Positions 42,732 through 54,727 are shown, counted from the stretch's first letter. The stretch is DNA of 64,000 bases from an uncultured Hyphomicrobiales bacterium (GCA_905181735.1 CAJIYR010000005.1:60434-124433), one strand, 5' to 3'. The notes: generated by a model not told the origin, from the sequence alone. Program-made: numbers and translations.

Positions 42732-44765
42732 CTAAAGATTTTTAAAGTTAGCATACTTTTGAATAAAATTAAATCTTGCTTCGGGTTTATTTCCCATTAA
42801 TTCTTCAACAGCCTGTATATTATCCTCGTCTTCGTACATGTTAATATCAATTAACAGCAGTTCTCTTTTTTCAGGGTCCATTGTAGTTTCTTTTAATTGA
42901 GCCGGCATCATCTCTCCTAACCCTTTAAACCTAGAGACGTCAATTTTTGATTTATTGTTGAATTGTTTTTTTATAATTTCTTCCCTATCTATCTCATCTT
43001 TTGCATATATTACTTTACCTCCTTGTGATAATTTAAATAGAGGTGGAACAGCAAGATAAAGATGTTTGTTTTCAATTAGTTGTTTCATTTCTTTGAAAAA
43101 AAATGTCATAAGTAATGCTGAAATATGAGCGCCATCTACATCTGCATCTGTCATAATAATAATCTTTTCATACCTTAGATTATCTTCAATGTAATACTCA
43201 CCGCTTCCGCATCCCAATGCTAAAACTAGGTCTGATAATTGTTGATTTTGGTTGTATTTTTGTGAAGAAGCATTTGCAACATTCAATATTTTTCCTCTTA
43301 GAGGCAAGATAGCTTGATTTTTTCTATTTCTTGCTTGCTTTGCTGATCCTCCTGCAGAATCTCCTTCTACTATAAACAGCTCTGTCCCTTCCGGAGAATT
43401 GTTTGAACAATCTGATAATTTTCCTGGAAGTCTTAATTTTTTAGTAGCTGATTTTCTGCTTATTTCACGTTCATTTTTTCTTTTTATACGCTCCTCTGCT
43501 ATATTGGTCAGCCATTCTAGGAGCCTCAAAGAGTCCTTAGGTGACTGAACAAGCCAGTGATCTATATGATCACCAACAATTTTATCTACAAGCTTATAAG
43601 CGTCTTGGGATGCAAGTTTTTCTTTTGTTTGCCCTTGAAATTCTGGCTCGTTTATAAATATGGATAGTATCCCTGAAGTTGAGCTAACAATATCATCTAG
43701 GGTCAGTAGCTGAGATCTTTTGTAGCTTATAAGGTCGCCGTATTTTTTAAGACCCTTTAAAAGAACATTTTTTAATGAATTTTCATGTGTTCCGCCATTT
43801 ATTGTAGGTATTGTGTTGCAAAAAGATTTAATTGTACCTGATTGCCTTTCAAGCCATACTATTGACCATTCAACACTATATTGACTTTCATTTTTATGCT
43901 TGCCGTGGAATATGCTGTTTATTATTTTTTCATCATTAGCGTATGTTTTTTCGATATAATCATTTAGCCCATTGGGAAAATGAATAATTTCTTCTTTTGG
44001 AATGCTGTCATCAATTGAATCGGATTTGTTTTTCCAATTTATTTTAATTCCAGCAAAAAGATAAGCTTTGGATTTGGTTGCTTCGTATATTACAGAAGGA
44101 TCAAAGACTGTGGTTTCTTTGAAAATTTCTTTATCTGGGACAAACCTAATGGTAGTTCCTCTTTTTTTAGATGCCTTTCCTATGCAAACAAGTTTTGATA
44201 AAGGAATTCCTTTTGAATATTCTTGATAATATGTTTTTCCATCTCGAGTTACCGTTACTTCTAAGTGCTCAGATAAAGCATTAACAACTGATATTCCTAC
44301 TCCATGAAGGCCACCGGATGTTTGATAACTGTTTGAATTAAATTTTCCGCCGGCATGTAAAGTAGTAAATATAACCTCAAGTGCCGTTTGGTCTGGTTTT
44401 TTTGGATGAGGGTCTATCGGTATGCCTCTTCCGTTATCTGATACTGAAACGCTGTTATCTTTTTCAATAGTTATTTCAATTAAATCGGCGTGGCCAGACA
44501 CAACCTCATCCATGCAATTATCAATAACTTCGGAGAACAAGTGGTGAAGAGATTTTTTATCTGTTCCGCCAATATACATACCTGGACGCATACGTACAGG
44601 CTCTAGCCCTTCAAGTATTTCGATACTCGTTGCATTATATTCATTTTTTTTATTATTTTTTATATTTTTTATTGATTTTGTTTTATTTTGAGGAACTACT
44701 AGGTCTTTCCGATCTGTAATGGATTGTTCATCAGTGTTTAAAATATCAAAAAGATCACTTGTCAT
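42732..44765 (-). CDS. parE: DNA topoisomerase IV subunit B
   Basis: 677 aa; EGLEPVRMRPGMYIGGTDKKSLHHLFSEVIDNCMDE, ELFIVEGDSAGGSAKQARNRKNQAILPLRGKILNV. ParE over GyrB judged from Q-A-I-L-P region and length. Confidence 0.87.
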   Translation of the reverse strand: MTSDLFDILNTDEQSITDRKDLVVPQNKTKSIKNIKNNKKNEYNATSIEILEGLEPVRMRPGMYIGGTDKKSLHHLFSEVIDNCMDEVVSGHADLIEITIEKDNSVSVSDNGRGIPIDPHPKKPDQTALEVIFTTLHAGGKFNSNSYQTSGGLHGVGISVVNALSEHLEVTVTRDGKTYYQEYSKGIPLSKLVCIGKASKKRGTTIRFVPDKEIFKETTVFDPSVIYEATKSKAYLFAGIKINWKNKSDSIDDSIPKEEIIHFPNGLNDYIEKTYANDEKIINSIFHGKHKNESQYSVEWSIVWLERQSGTIKSFCNTIPTINGGTHENSLKNVLLKGLKKYGDLISYKRSQLLTLDDIVSSTSGILSIFINEPEFQGQTKEKLASQDAYKLVDKIVGDHIDHWLVQSPKDSLRLLEWLTNIAEERIKRKNEREISRKSATKKLRLPGKLSDCSNNSPEGTELFIVEGDSAGGSAKQARNRKNQAILPLRGKILNVANASSQKYNQNQQLSDLVLALGCGSGEYYIEDNLRYEKIIIMTDADVDGAHISALLMTFFFKEMKQLIENKHLYLAVPPLFKLSQGGKVIYAKDEIDREEIIKKQFNNKSKIDVSRFKGLGEMMPAQLKETTMDPEKRELLLIDINMYEDEDNIQAVEELMGNKPEARFNFIQKYANFKNL

Positions 44766-44894
44766 ACTAATATCTTTACTTAAATTTTCGAATCAAAATA
44801 AATTCTTATTATAATATGAATTATCTAATAATTAGATAATTAGATAATATTTTTTTAGTTAAGTAAAAATTTTTAGATATTTAATTTAGTTAAA

Positions 44895-44926
44895 AATAAA
44901 GGGGGCTTAGACTAACCCCCTTTATT
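44895..44926 (-). terminator. rho-independent terminator downstream of glnA
   Basis: AATAAAGGGGG - cttagactaa - CCCCCTTTATT; on the minus strand followed by TTTTAACTAA. Confidence 0.8.
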
Positions 44927-44949
44927 ATGCGTTTTTAATATAATTTAAA

Positions 44950-46359
44950 TCAAACACTATAATACATATCAAACTCAACTGGGTGAGGGGTGTGTTCGTA
45001 TCTAATAACGTCTTCCATCTTTAATTGAATGTATGCATCAATTTGGTCTTTTGAAAAGACTCCACCCTTTAACAGATAGTCATGGTCAGCCGACAAGCTT
45101 GACAAGGCTTCTCTTAAATTCGCGCATACTGTTGGTATTTTTTTCAACTCTACTTCTGGTAATTCATATAAATCCATATCCATTGGTGATCCTGGATCTA
45201 TCTTGTTTGCTATCCCATCAAGGCCAGCCATTAACATAGCTGAGAAAGCAAGATAAGGATTTGCAGTAGGATCAGGAAAGCGTATTTCTACACGTTTTGA
45301 ACTTGGAGAGCTGCCGAATGGTATGCGACATGATGCTGATCTGTTTCGTGCAGAATAAGCCAACAATACAGGGGCTTCAAATCCTGGTACTAATCTTTTG
45401 TAAGAGTTAGTCGATGGGTTTGTGAATGCATTTAATGATTTTGCGTGTTTTATTATACCACCAATATAATATAACGCTATATCAGAAAGTCCAGCATACT
45501 TGTCTCCAGCAAAAATTGGTTTTCCATCTTTCCAGATAGATTGATGCACATGCATTCCGCTGCCATTGTCTCCGTAGACAGGCTTAGGCATGAATGTTGC
45601 TGTTTTTCCATAAGCATTTGCCACCTGATGAACTACATATTTATATATCTGTTGTCCATCCGCTATCTTCGTAAGATCGTCAAATTTAATTCCAAGTTCA
45701 TGCTGAGCTGCACCAACTTCGTGATGGTGTTTTTCAGTTGTAACACCCATATCAGATAAAACACTTAACATTTCAGACCGTATATCTTGTGCCGAATCAA
45801 TTGGTGGTACAGGGAAGTATCCCCCTTTAGTTCTTGGTCTATGACCAAGATTACCCATTTCATACTCTGTTGCGCTGTTGGTAGGCAATTCTGTACAATC
45901 AACTTCAAAACCTGTTTGATAAGGGTCTGTTGCAAATTTTACGTCGTCAAAGATAAAAAATTCTGCTTCAGGGCCGAATGATGCAGTGTCACCAATACCG
46001 GTAGACTTTAGGTAACTTTCAGCTCTTTTTGCAGTCATTCTTGGGTCACGTTCGTAGCCTTCGCCACTTACAGGATCAAGTATGTCACAAAAAATCGCTA
46101 ATGTTGATTGGGCAAAAAATGGGTCAATATGCGATGTATCTGGTTCTGGCATTAACGTCATATCCGATTCATTTATTGCTTTCCAGCCTGCTATAGATGA
46201 TCCGTCAAACATAACCCCATCTGCAAATGCATCTTCATCCATTAATTTAGAATCCATTGTTAGATGTTGCATTTTTCCTCTTGTGTCAGTAAACCTTAAG
46301 TCAACAAACTTGATGTCTTCGTCTTTAATTTTTTTAATTAATTCACTTACTTTAGTCAT
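44950..46359 (-). CDS. glnA: type I glutamine synthetase
   Basis: 469 aa; [53 protein letters not shown]. Confidence 0.97.
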   Translation of the reverse strand: MTKVSELIKKIKDEDIKFVDLRFTDTRGKMQHLTMDSKLMDEDAFADGVMFDGSSIAGWKAINESDMTLMPEPDTSHIDPFFAQSTLAIFCDILDPVSGEGYERDPRMTAKRAESYLKSTGIGDTASFGPEAEFFIFDDVKFATDPYQTGFEVDCTELPTNSATEYEMGNLGHRPRTKGGYFPVPPIDSAQDIRSEMLSVLSDMGVTTEKHHHEVGAAQHELGIKFDDLTKIADGQQIYKYVVHQVANAYGKTATFMPKPVYGDNGSGMHVHQSIWKDGKPIFAGDKYAGLSDIALYYIGGIIKHAKSLNAFTNPSTNSYKRLVPGFEAPVLLAYSARNRSASCRIPFGSSPSSKRVEIRFPDPTANPYLAFSAMLMAGLDGIANKIDPGSPMDMDLYELPEVELKKIPTVCANLREALSSLSADHDYLLKGGVFSKDQIDAYIQLKMEDVIRYEHTPHPVEFDMYYSV

Positions 46360-46401
46360 TTATTCACAACTCCTTATTGTTAATTAGTGATCTTAGATTT
46401 T

Positions 46402-46809
<408 letters not shown>

Positions 46810-47143
46810 TCATAAAATATTGTTTTAATGTAATATATTTAATTAAACTAAAATAATATAGTTTATGCAATGCTGTAATAATGCTTAAAAATTAATCGTT
46901 TTACCGATTTTACGCCTATTGAATAGGCAATAAATCTTTCAATATAAATATAAATTTTATCATAGATGTAATATTTTATAGAAACGGTCAACTATTTTTT
47001 GTCTACGATATTGCTATGGATGTTAAAATTGATAATTTTTTAATATTATAATGTACAAATGTTTTTTAATCGTTTATTCAAAATACATTAAAATTTTTAT
47101 TTATAACAAATAGTGTTATATAAGATATAATTTTACACGTTGT

Positions 47144-47228
47144 GCGGGCGTGGCGGAATTGGTAGACGCGCTAGATTTAGGTTCTAGTTTCTAACGGAGT
47201 GGGGGTTCGAGTCCCTTCGCCCGCACCA
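47144..47228 (+). tRNA. tRNA-Leu (anticodon UAG)
   Basis: GCGGGCG...CGCCCGC acceptor pairing, CTAGA-TTTAGGT-TCTAG anticodon arm, long variable arm, GGTTCGAGTCC T-arm, CCA encoded. Confidence 0.95.
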
Positions 47229-47260
47229 AATAATAAATACAAACAATTGGATGTCACAAT

Positions 47261-48736
47261 ATGAATGTCACAGAAATAACCTCAAAAGGTCTATCTAGAG
47301 AGCTTAAAATTGAAATTAAAAAAGATATTATTCATAATAAGTTAATGGATCGATTAGAAGAATTAAAAAAGACGATCCAATTAAAAGGCTTTAGACCAGG
47401 TAAAGTTCCTATCTCACACTTAAAAAAAACATTTACAAACCGAATAATGCCAGAGGTTGTGGAAGAAATTGTTAGAGAATCATCAACTAAAGCTGTTGAT
47501 GATAGAAAAGAAAAAGTTGCAATGCAACCAGAAATTATTTTTGGCAAAGGTGATGATAAAGAGGGAAATAATGAAGAGATAGCTCTAGTAATTAAAGGAG
47601 AGAGCGATCTCATCTATAGTCTTAAATACGAGATATTACCTGAAATAAAAAGTCCTAACTTCACTGATATTTCCATAGAAAAGCTAGTTGCATCTGTAAC
47701 AAAAAAAGACATAGATGAATCTTTAGAAAACATCAGAAAAGAACAAAAAACATTTTCTTCAAAGAAACCTACAGAAAAAGCTTCTAACGGAGATCAAGTT
47801 TCCATTGACTTTATTGGTAAGATCGATGGCGAACCTTTTGAGGGAGGTTCCGCTACTGATGCTCCACTTGTTTTAGGGAGTGGTACATTTATTCCTGGAT
47901 TCGAGGAACAACTTGTCGGAACAAAAATAGGTCAGGATGTTAAAATTGATATCAAGTTTCCGGATGATTATCAGGCTAAACATTTAGCTGGTAAGCAAGC
48001 AATATTCGAATCTGTGGTTAAAAAGATAGAACAGCCATCGGAAACTAAATTAGACGATGAATTTGCAAAGAACATTGGATTCGAGAATCTTGAAAAACTA
48101 AAAGAAGCTGTTAGTTCTCAGATTGAAAGAGATTTTGAAGAAGCTTCTAAGTCAAAATTAAAGAAATCTCTATTAGATGAGCTTGATGAAATTCTCGATT
48201 TTCCTCTTCCTACAACCATGCAAGAGTCGGAGTTCAAGAACTTATGGGCATCTTTTAAGGGTGATATAGAACAATCTGGTAAGAAATTTGAAGATGTTGT
48301 CAAAGATGAAGAGAAAACTGAAAAAGAATATAGGGCAATTTCAGACAGAAGAGTTAGACTCGGGTTATTTTTAAGTCAAGTGGCGGAAGAAAATAAGATT
48401 ACTGTATCTGATGATGAGGTTAATAAGGTGGTGTTGGAGAAAACTAGAGAATTTCCAGGTCAAGAATCGGAAGTTTTAAAGTATTATCAAGAAAATCCAA
48501 ATGCAATGAATCAAATTAGAGGTCCTATTGCTGAAGATAAAGTGATAAATTTTATAATAGAGCTTGTAAAGATTAAAGAAAAGAAGGTTACGAGAGACGT
48601 GCTCTTTGAGCATGACCACGATCACGATCACGATCATTCCAAGGAACAAAGCCCTAAAACAAAAAAAGCAACAAAAGTAACAAAAGAAAAAGTAGTTGCA
48701 AAAAAAACTTCTGCTAAAAAAGAAGAAAAGAAATAA
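47261..48736 (+). CDS. tig: trigger factor with His/Asp-rich C-terminal tail
   Basis: 491 aa; LKGFRPGKVPISHLKKTF, FKBP domain GDQVSIDFIGKIDGEPFEGG; tail FEHDHDHDHDHSKEQ. Confidence 0.95.
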   Translation: MNVTEITSKGLSRELKIEIKKDIIHNKLMDRLEELKKTIQLKGFRPGKVPISHLKKTFTNRIMPEVVEEIVRESSTKAVDDRKEKVAMQPEIIFGKGDDKEGNNEEIALVIKGESDLIYSLKYEILPEIKSPNFTDISIEKLVASVTKKDIDESLENIRKEQKTFSSKKPTEKASNGDQVSIDFIGKIDGEPFEGGSATDAPLVLGSGTFIPGFEEQLVGTKIGQDVKIDIKFPDDYQAKHLAGKQAIFESVVKKIEQPSETKLDDEFAKNIGFENLEKLKEAVSSQIERDFEEASKSKLKKSLLDELDEILDFPLPTTMQESEFKNLWASFKGDIEQSGKKFEDVVKDEEKTEKEYRAISDRRVRLGLFLSQVAEENKITVSDDEVNKVVLEKTREFPGQESEVLKYYQENPNAMNQIRGPIAEDKVINFIIELVKIKEKKVTRDVLFEHDHDHDHDHSKEQSPKTKKATKVTKEKVVAKKTSAKKEEKK

Positions 48737-48792
48737 GTTGTTAACTTAAAGTTGTATAATTGGATATAAATTGATTTTAAAAGGATATTGTT

Positions 48793-49431
48793 ATGGTTAA
48801 TGGTGAAAATTTAAATATGAATTTAGTTCCTATGGTTGTGGAGCAATCTAATAGAGGTGAACGTGCCTATGATATATTTTCTAGATTACTGAAGGAGAGA
48901 ATTATTTTTATTACCGGTGCAATTGATGATAATATTTCTACATTAGTTACAGCGCAACTTCTTTTTTTAGAAGCTGAGAATCCAAAAAAAGAGATTTCCA
49001 TATACATTAATTCACCTGGAGGTGTTGTGACTTCTGGTCTAGCTATATATGACACAATACAATTTATTCGTCCGCCAGTTTCAACTTTATGTATTGGGCA
49101 AGCTGCTTCAATGGGGTCATTATTACTGGCTGCCGGAAAAAAAGGTTTAAGATTTTCACTTCCGCATTCAAGGATTATGGTTCACCAACCATCTGGAGGT
49201 TTTTCAGGCCAAGCAAGTGATATAGAGAGACATGCTCTTGATATAATTAAGATTAAAAAAAGATTGAATGAACTGTATGTCAAACATACAGGCCAAGAAT
49301 ACAAAACTATAGAATCAACGCTAGATAGAGACCATTTTATGGATGCTGTAGAGGCTAAAGCATTCGGTTTAATTGATGAGGTTATTGAAACTAGGCCTGC
49401 TGATGAAATCAAGGTCACTGGTAAGGATTGA
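48793..49431 (+). CDS. clpP: ATP-dependent Clp protease proteolytic subunit
   Basis: 212 aa; [46 protein letters not shown]. Confidence 0.97.
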   Translation: MVNGENLNMNLVPMVVEQSNRGERAYDIFSRLLKERIIFITGAIDDNISTLVTAQLLFLEAENPKKEISIYINSPGGVVTSGLAIYDTIQFIRPPVSTLCIGQAASMGSLLLAAGKKGLRFSLPHSRIMVHQPSGGFSGQASDIERHALDIIKIKKRLNELYVKHTGQEYKTIESTLDRDHFMDAVEAKAFGLIDEVIETRPADEIKVTGKD

Positions 49432-49546
49432 AAAATAATCAAATTTAATTAAGGTTGTTATCTTGTTATTAATAATTATTGGTTTTATATAAGTTTAACA
49501 AGATAATATAAATTAGTAAGATCAAGTTTTAGACGGAGATTATCAA

Positions 49547-50818
49547 ATGAGTAAAGTTGGCGCTGGTACAGGTGAGACAAACAATACGCTTTACTGTTCT
49601 TTTTGTGGAAAAAGTCAACACGAAGTTAGAAAGTTGATAGCTGGACCCAGTGTCTTTATCTGCGACGAATGTGTTGATCTTTGTACTGATATAATCAAAG
49701 AAGAAAACAAGTCATCATTAGTTAAAAAGACAGAAGGAGTTCCCACTCCTACTGAAATATTTGATGTTCTTAACGACTATGTAATTGGGCAAGATTACGC
49801 AAAGAAGGTTCTTTCGGTTGCTGTTCACAATCATTATAAAAGATTATCGGAAAGCGATAAAAATAGTGATATAGAATTGGCAAAATCAAATATTTTAATA
49901 TTAGGGCCAACAGGAAGCGGAAAGACGTTATTGGCACAAACTTTAGCCAGAATATTAGATGTGCCTTTTACTATGGCAGACGCAACAACTTTAACAGAAG
50001 CGGGTTATGTTGGTGAGGATGTTGAAAATATTATCCTAAAATTACTACAAGCAGCAGATTATAATGTCGAAAAAGCTCAAAAAGGGATAGTTTACATCGA
50101 TGAGGTTGATAAAATAAGCCGAAAATCTGAAAATCCATCTATAACAAGAGATGTTTCAGGTGAGGGAGTTCAGCAGGCATTGTTAAAGATTATGGAAGGT
50201 ACTATTGCAAGTGTTCCTCCGCAAGGCGGAAGAAAACATCCACAACAGGAATTTCTTCAAATTGACACAACAAATATTCTATTTATTTGTGGTGGAGCTT
50301 TTGCTGGCTTAGAAAAGATTATCAGCCAAAGAAGCAGGGATACCTCAATCGGCTTTGGAGCCAAGGTTGATGTAGAAGATCAGAAATCTATGGGTGAATT
50401 ATTAAAGAAAATAGAGCCTGAAGATTTATTAAAGTTTGGCTTAATACCAGAATTTGTCGGAAGATTACCAATTCTTGCTACATTAGAAGATTTAGACGAA
50501 ACTGCTCTAATTAAAATTCTTAAAGAACCAAAAAATGCCCTCATTAAACAATATAGCAAACTTTTTGATATGGAGAACGTTAATCTAACCTTCTCTGAAG
50601 ATGCAATGCAAGCTATAGCAAAAAAAGCAATAGAACGTAAAACAGGCGCAAGAGGACTAAGGTCTATTCTAGAATCTATTCTGTTAGATACAATGTTTGA
50701 TCTTCCTGGCTTAGATGGGGTAGAAGAAGTTGTTGTTTCTAATGAGGTTGTTGAAGGTAAAGCACGTCCTCTTTATATATATTCAGAGAGATCTGATGAC
50801 GTTGGAAGTTCTGCATAG
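49547..50818 (+). CDS. clpX: ATP-dependent Clp protease ATP-binding subunit ClpX
   Basis: 423 aa; zinc finger [36 protein letters not shown]. Confidence 0.97.
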   Translation: MSKVGAGTGETNNTLYCSFCGKSQHEVRKLIAGPSVFICDECVDLCTDIIKEENKSSLVKKTEGVPTPTEIFDVLNDYVIGQDYAKKVLSVAVHNHYKRLSESDKNSDIELAKSNILILGPTGSGKTLLAQTLARILDVPFTMADATTLTEAGYVGEDVENIILKLLQAADYNVEKAQKGIVYIDEVDKISRKSENPSITRDVSGEGVQQALLKIMEGTIASVPPQGGRKHPQQEFLQIDTTNILFICGGAFAGLEKIISQRSRDTSIGFGAKVDVEDQKSMGELLKKIEPEDLLKFGLIPEFVGRLPILATLEDLDETALIKILKEPKNALIKQYSKLFDMENVNLTFSEDAMQAIAKKAIERKTGARGLRSILESILLDTMFDLPGLDGVEEVVVSNEVVEGKARPLYIYSERSDDVGSSA

Positions 50819-50951
50819 TTAGATAATAATAAAAAATACAGTTCATTTCTTATATTAGCCCTTGAAACTAAATCAATTACACTCCAATTTATATATATAC
50901 TTAAATATAATCATTATACTTGATTGTAATAAATTTTATTAGGATAAACAG

Positions 50952-53384
50952 ATGAATACAAATGAAGATAAAGATCTAGAAAATATCGATGATATTTACC
51001 CTCTGCTACCATTAAGAGATATTGTCGTTTATCCAAATATGATTGTTCCGCTTTTTGTAGGTAGGGAAAAGTCTATATTAGCACTTGAAGAGGTCATGAA
51101 AGAGGATAAGTGTCTTATTCTCGTTGCACAAAAAGATTCTGCAAATGAAAATCCAACAAAAGACGATATCTACGAAATAGGAACTATAGCAACCGTATTG
51201 CAACTGTTAAAACTTCCAGACAATACTGTTAAGGTATTGGTAGAAGGGTCAAGTAGAGCTAAGATCAAAAGATATTTAGACACGGATAATTTTTATCAAG
51301 TTGAAGCCGAGTTAATAGACGATGACACCATTGATTCTAAAGAACTGACCGCATTGGCTCGTACAACTCTATCTCAATTTGAATCTTATGTTAAATTAAA
51401 CAGAAAAATACCTTCAGAAACATATAAAACCGTATCTAAAATTGAAGATTATTCTAAGTTAGCTGATACAATAGCATCAAATTTAGAAATAAACTTGTCA
51501 GATAAACAAAAGATATTAGAGACCCATTCTATTAAAGAAAGGTTGGAGCTAGTTTATGCATTTATTGATGGTGAAATAGATGTATTGCAAACTGAAAAAA
51601 GAATAAGAGGGCGCGTTAAGCGTCAAATGGAAAAGACTCAACGTGAGTATTACCTAAACGAGCAAATGAAGGCCATACAAAAAGAATTAGGAAAAGATAC
51701 TGAAGATGCATCCGATGAATTGGATGAATTGGAAACAAAATTACTAAAATTAAAGCTCTCTAAAGAAGCAAGAGAGAAAACTAATTCAGAATTAAAAAAA
51801 TTACGTCAAATGAGTCCAATGTCTGCAGAAGCAGCTGTTGTTAGAAATTATCTGGATTGGATTACTTCAATACCGTGGAGCACTAAAGGAAAATTTAAAA
51901 AAGAAATATCTTATTCAGAAAAAGTGCTTGATGAAGACCATTATGGGCTTGAGAAGGTTAAAGAGAGAATTATTGAATATATAGCCGTCCAAAAAAGGAC
52001 AAATAAATTAAAAGGGCCAATATTATGCCTTGTTGGACCTCCTGGGGTTGGTAAAACATCTCTTGGAAAGTCAATTGCCCAAGCAACCGGCAGAGAGTTT
52101 GTGAGGGTTAGTTTAGGCGGTGTGAGAGATGAAGCTGAAATAAGGGGGCACAGAAGAACTTATATTGGTTCAATGCCAGGTAGAATAATACAATCTATGA
52201 AAAAAGTTAAATCGAATAATCCGCTTTTTTTGCTTGATGAAATAGATAAGATGGGTTCAGACTCAAGGGGTGATCCTTCTTCAGCCCTATTAGAAGTCTT
52301 AGATCCAGAGCAAAATAATTCTTTTAATGATCATTACTTAGAATTAGATTATGACCTTTCTGACGTAATGTTCGTAACCACTGCAAATACACTTAATATT
52401 CCACCAGCATTAATGGATAGAATGGAAATTATTAGGATTGCCGGTTACACCGAGGATGAAAAATTACAGATATCAAAAAAACATCTAATGCCAAAGGTTA
52501 TGAATCAGCATGGTTTAAAGGCATCTGAATTGTCAATAAGCGATGATGCTGTTTTAGAAATTATAAGACGCTATACAAAGGAAGCTGGTGTGAGAAGTCT
52601 TGAAAGAGAATTATCAAAATTAGCCAGAAAAACAATTAAAGAGATACTTTCTAAAAAATTTAGCAAATTAAAAGTTACTACTGAAAATCTAGCTGATTAC
52701 CTTGGTGTCTTTAAGTACAGGTATGGAGAAGCTGAAGGTGCAGATCAAATTGGAATAGTTACGGGTTTAGCTTGGACTGAATATGGTGGTGAATTACTTA
52801 CCATTGAAGGTGCAATGATGGTTGGCAAGGGAAAGATGACCATAACAGGAAATTTAAGAGACGTTATGAAAGAATCAATTTCAGCCGCCGCATCATATGT
52901 AAAATCTAACGCTGTAAAATATGGAATAAAGCCTCCTTTATTTGACAAAAGAGATATTCATGTTCATGTGCCAGAGGGAGCTACCCCAAAAGACGGTCCA
53001 TCTGCTGGTGTTGCAATGGCTACAGCTATTATATCAGTCATGACACAGATTCCTGTAAGAAAAGACATAGCAATGACAGGAGAGATAACTTTACGTGGAC
53101 GCGTGCTTCCGATAGGTGGGTTAAAGGAAAAGTTACTGGCTGCGCTTAGAGGTGGAATTAAAACAGTATTTATTCCTCAAGACAATGTGAAGGATCTTAC
53201 GGATATACCAGATGTCGTCAAATTAGGTTTAGAGATTATTCCTGTTTCAATGGTTGATGAAGTCTTAGCAAAAGCATTAGTTGCAGAACCTAAGGCAATT
53301 GAATGGAATCAAGAAGATATTGAAGCTCATGACGCATCAATGCAAGGGCCTTCTACTAAGCCTTCTCCAACAATTGCACATTAG
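50952..53384 (+). CDS. lon: endopeptidase La (Lon)
   Basis: 810 aa; GPPGVGKTSLGKSIA, catalytic region PKDGPSAGVAMATAI. Confidence 0.97.
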   Translation: MNTNEDKDLENIDDIYPLLPLRDIVVYPNMIVPLFVGREKSILALEEVMKEDKCLILVAQKDSANENPTKDDIYEIGTIATVLQLLKLPDNTVKVLVEGSSRAKIKRYLDTDNFYQVEAELIDDDTIDSKELTALARTTLSQFESYVKLNRKIPSETYKTVSKIEDYSKLADTIASNLEINLSDKQKILETHSIKERLELVYAFIDGEIDVLQTEKRIRGRVKRQMEKTQREYYLNEQMKAIQKELGKDTEDASDELDELETKLLKLKLSKEAREKTNSELKKLRQMSPMSAEAAVVRNYLDWITSIPWSTKGKFKKEISYSEKVLDEDHYGLEKVKERIIEYIAVQKRTNKLKGPILCLVGPPGVGKTSLGKSIAQATGREFVRVSLGGVRDEAEIRGHRRTYIGSMPGRIIQSMKKVKSNNPLFLLDEIDKMGSDSRGDPSSALLEVLDPEQNNSFNDHYLELDYDLSDVMFVTTANTLNIPPALMDRMEIIRIAGYTEDEKLQISKKHLMPKVMNQHGLKASELSISDDAVLEIIRRYTKEAGVRSLERELSKLARKTIKEILSKKFSKLKVTTENLADYLGVFKYRYGEAEGADQIGIVTGLAWTEYGGELLTIEGAMMVGKGKMTITGNLRDVMKESISAAASYVKSNAVKYGIKPPLFDKRDIHVHVPEGATPKDGPSAGVAMATAIISVMTQIPVRKDIAMTGEITLRGRVLPIGGLKEKLLAALRGGIKTVFIPQDNVKDLTDIPDVVKLGLEIIPVSMVDEVLAKALVAEPKAIEWNQEDIEAHDASMQGPSTKPSPTIAH

Positions 53385-53611
53385 TAAGATAAAAAATTGA
53401 TTCTAAATTTATGGCAATTAGGCTGCTGATTGCATAGGTTTTTTAGTAATTTTAGCTGTTTTACATCTAATTTAACGTTTATTTGATAAAATATGCTGAT
53501 TTTGTTTGTTTTTTTTGATTAGTTCTGTAGGAATCGTTATTATAACTTAATTGAAAAACTCTTTTATTAATTCACACTATTAGGTGTGCATTAAAAACGA
53601 AAGGATAAAAG

Positions 53612-53884
53612 ATGAATAAAAACGATCTAATAGCAAGTGTAGCAACAGCAGCAGGAATATCAAAGACCGATGCTTCTAACGCAGTAGACGGAGTTCTAAG
53701 TTCTATCAGCTCAGCTTTGAGTGGCGGAGATGACGTACGTCTTGTTGGTTTCGGAACATTTTCAGTTGCAAGTCGTGCAGCAACAACTGGAAGAAATCCT
53801 CGTACAGGTGAAGCAATTCAAATTAAAGCTTCAAAGAACCCTAAATTTAAAGCTGGTAAAGCTCTAAAAGAAGCTGTTAATTAA
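53612..53884 (+). CDS. hup: HU family DNA-binding protein
   Basis: 90 aa; MNKNDLIASVATAAGISKTDASNAVDGV, GFGTFSVASRAATTGRNPRTGEAIQI. Confidence 0.96.
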   Translation: MNKNDLIASVATAAGISKTDASNAVDGVLSSISSALSGGDDVRLVGFGTFSVASRAATTGRNPRTGEAIQIKASKNPKFKAGKALKEAVN

Positions 53885-53935
53885 TCTTATTAGATTAAAT
53901 TAATATGTTTTTTTTAGATTTTTTTTAGTTTATTT

Positions 53936-53975
53936 ACGTGCGTTAAATTAAATGTTTAACGCACGTAATTTTTTT
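53936..53975 (+). terminator. rho-independent terminator after hup
   Basis: ACGTGCGTTAAA - TTAAATG - TTTAACGCACGT (12-bp perfect stem) followed by AATTTTTTT. Confidence 0.9.
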
Positions 53976-54024
53976 AGTGTATTTTTTTTATTTTGTTGTT
54001 ATAAAACATTACCTTTATTTATGA

Positions 54025-54100
54025 GGGCGGTTAGCTCAGTTGGGAGAGCATCTCGTTTACACCGAGAGGGTCGGCAGTTCGAGCCTGTCACCGCCTACCA
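54025..54100 (+). tRNA. tRNA-Val (anticodon UAC)
   Basis: GGGCGGTTAGCTCAGTTGGGAGAGCATCTCGTTTACACCGAGAGGGTCGGCAGTTCGAGCCTGTCACCGCCTACCA; cloverleaf, CCA encoded. Confidence 0.95.
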
Positions 54101-54104
54101 TTAT

Positions 54105-54181
<77 letters not shown>

Positions 54182-54284
54182 CTTAAAAAGTGGCATAAAC
54201 ATCGAGTTTCTAACGAAAATAAGGTTTTATTTCAAACAATTAGTTTTAGTGATTTTATGTCTATTTTGGCAAATCTTCCGTTTT

Positions 54285-54551
54285 TTAAGGAAAATTCTTC
54301 TGTTTTTTGCTTTTTTTATTATATTGAGGAAAGTCCCCTATTTTATAATTCATATTCTTTGATATTGCATAAGGTTTTTGTATACAATTGCCTATATATT
54401 TAAAGTTTTTAGATACGATTGATGGTGTGACATGGTCGTACTCTGTTTTAATCTTAGTATAATTTTGCTTGCAATAGGTTGCTACTTCTTTAGCATTGCC
54501 ATACACTAATTCTTCATTTTCTAATTTAACTAACTTTTGTTTTTCTTGCAT
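54285..54551 (-). CDS. hypothetical protein, 88 aa
   Basis: ORF with a good Shine-Dalgarno on the minus strand (GTGAGGTTAATATG); no family recognised. Confidence 0.45.
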   Translation of the reverse strand: MQEKQKLVKLENEELVYGNAKEVATYCKQNYTKIKTEYDHVTPSIVSKNFKYIGNCIQKPYAISKNMNYKIGDFPQYNKKSKKQKNFP

Positions 54552-54693
54552 ATTAACCTCACATAATCTGACGTTACTTTTATTAAATACTGATTGTACA
54601 TATTATTAATTAATAACCAATAAGAATTTATTTCGTGTCCTTTATTTTAATCATTTGATAAAAATTAGTCATCTATCTGAACACTCTATTATC

Positions 54694-54727
54694 TATAGAC
54701 AGCTAGAATAATTATGGTAACATTCTC
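54694..54727 (+). promoter_or_regulatory. putative promoter of sulfatase gene (shared element copy 1)
   Basis: TATAGACAGCTAGAATAATTATGGTAACATTCTC; 29/34 identical to 56336-56369; -35-like TAGACA, 16 bp, extended -10 TGGTAACAT. Confidence 0.5.

Noticed and set aside
48613-48648. GATCAC/GACCAC short repeats as a regulatory microsatellite
   Set aside because: They are in frame and encode the His-Asp tail of trigger factor.
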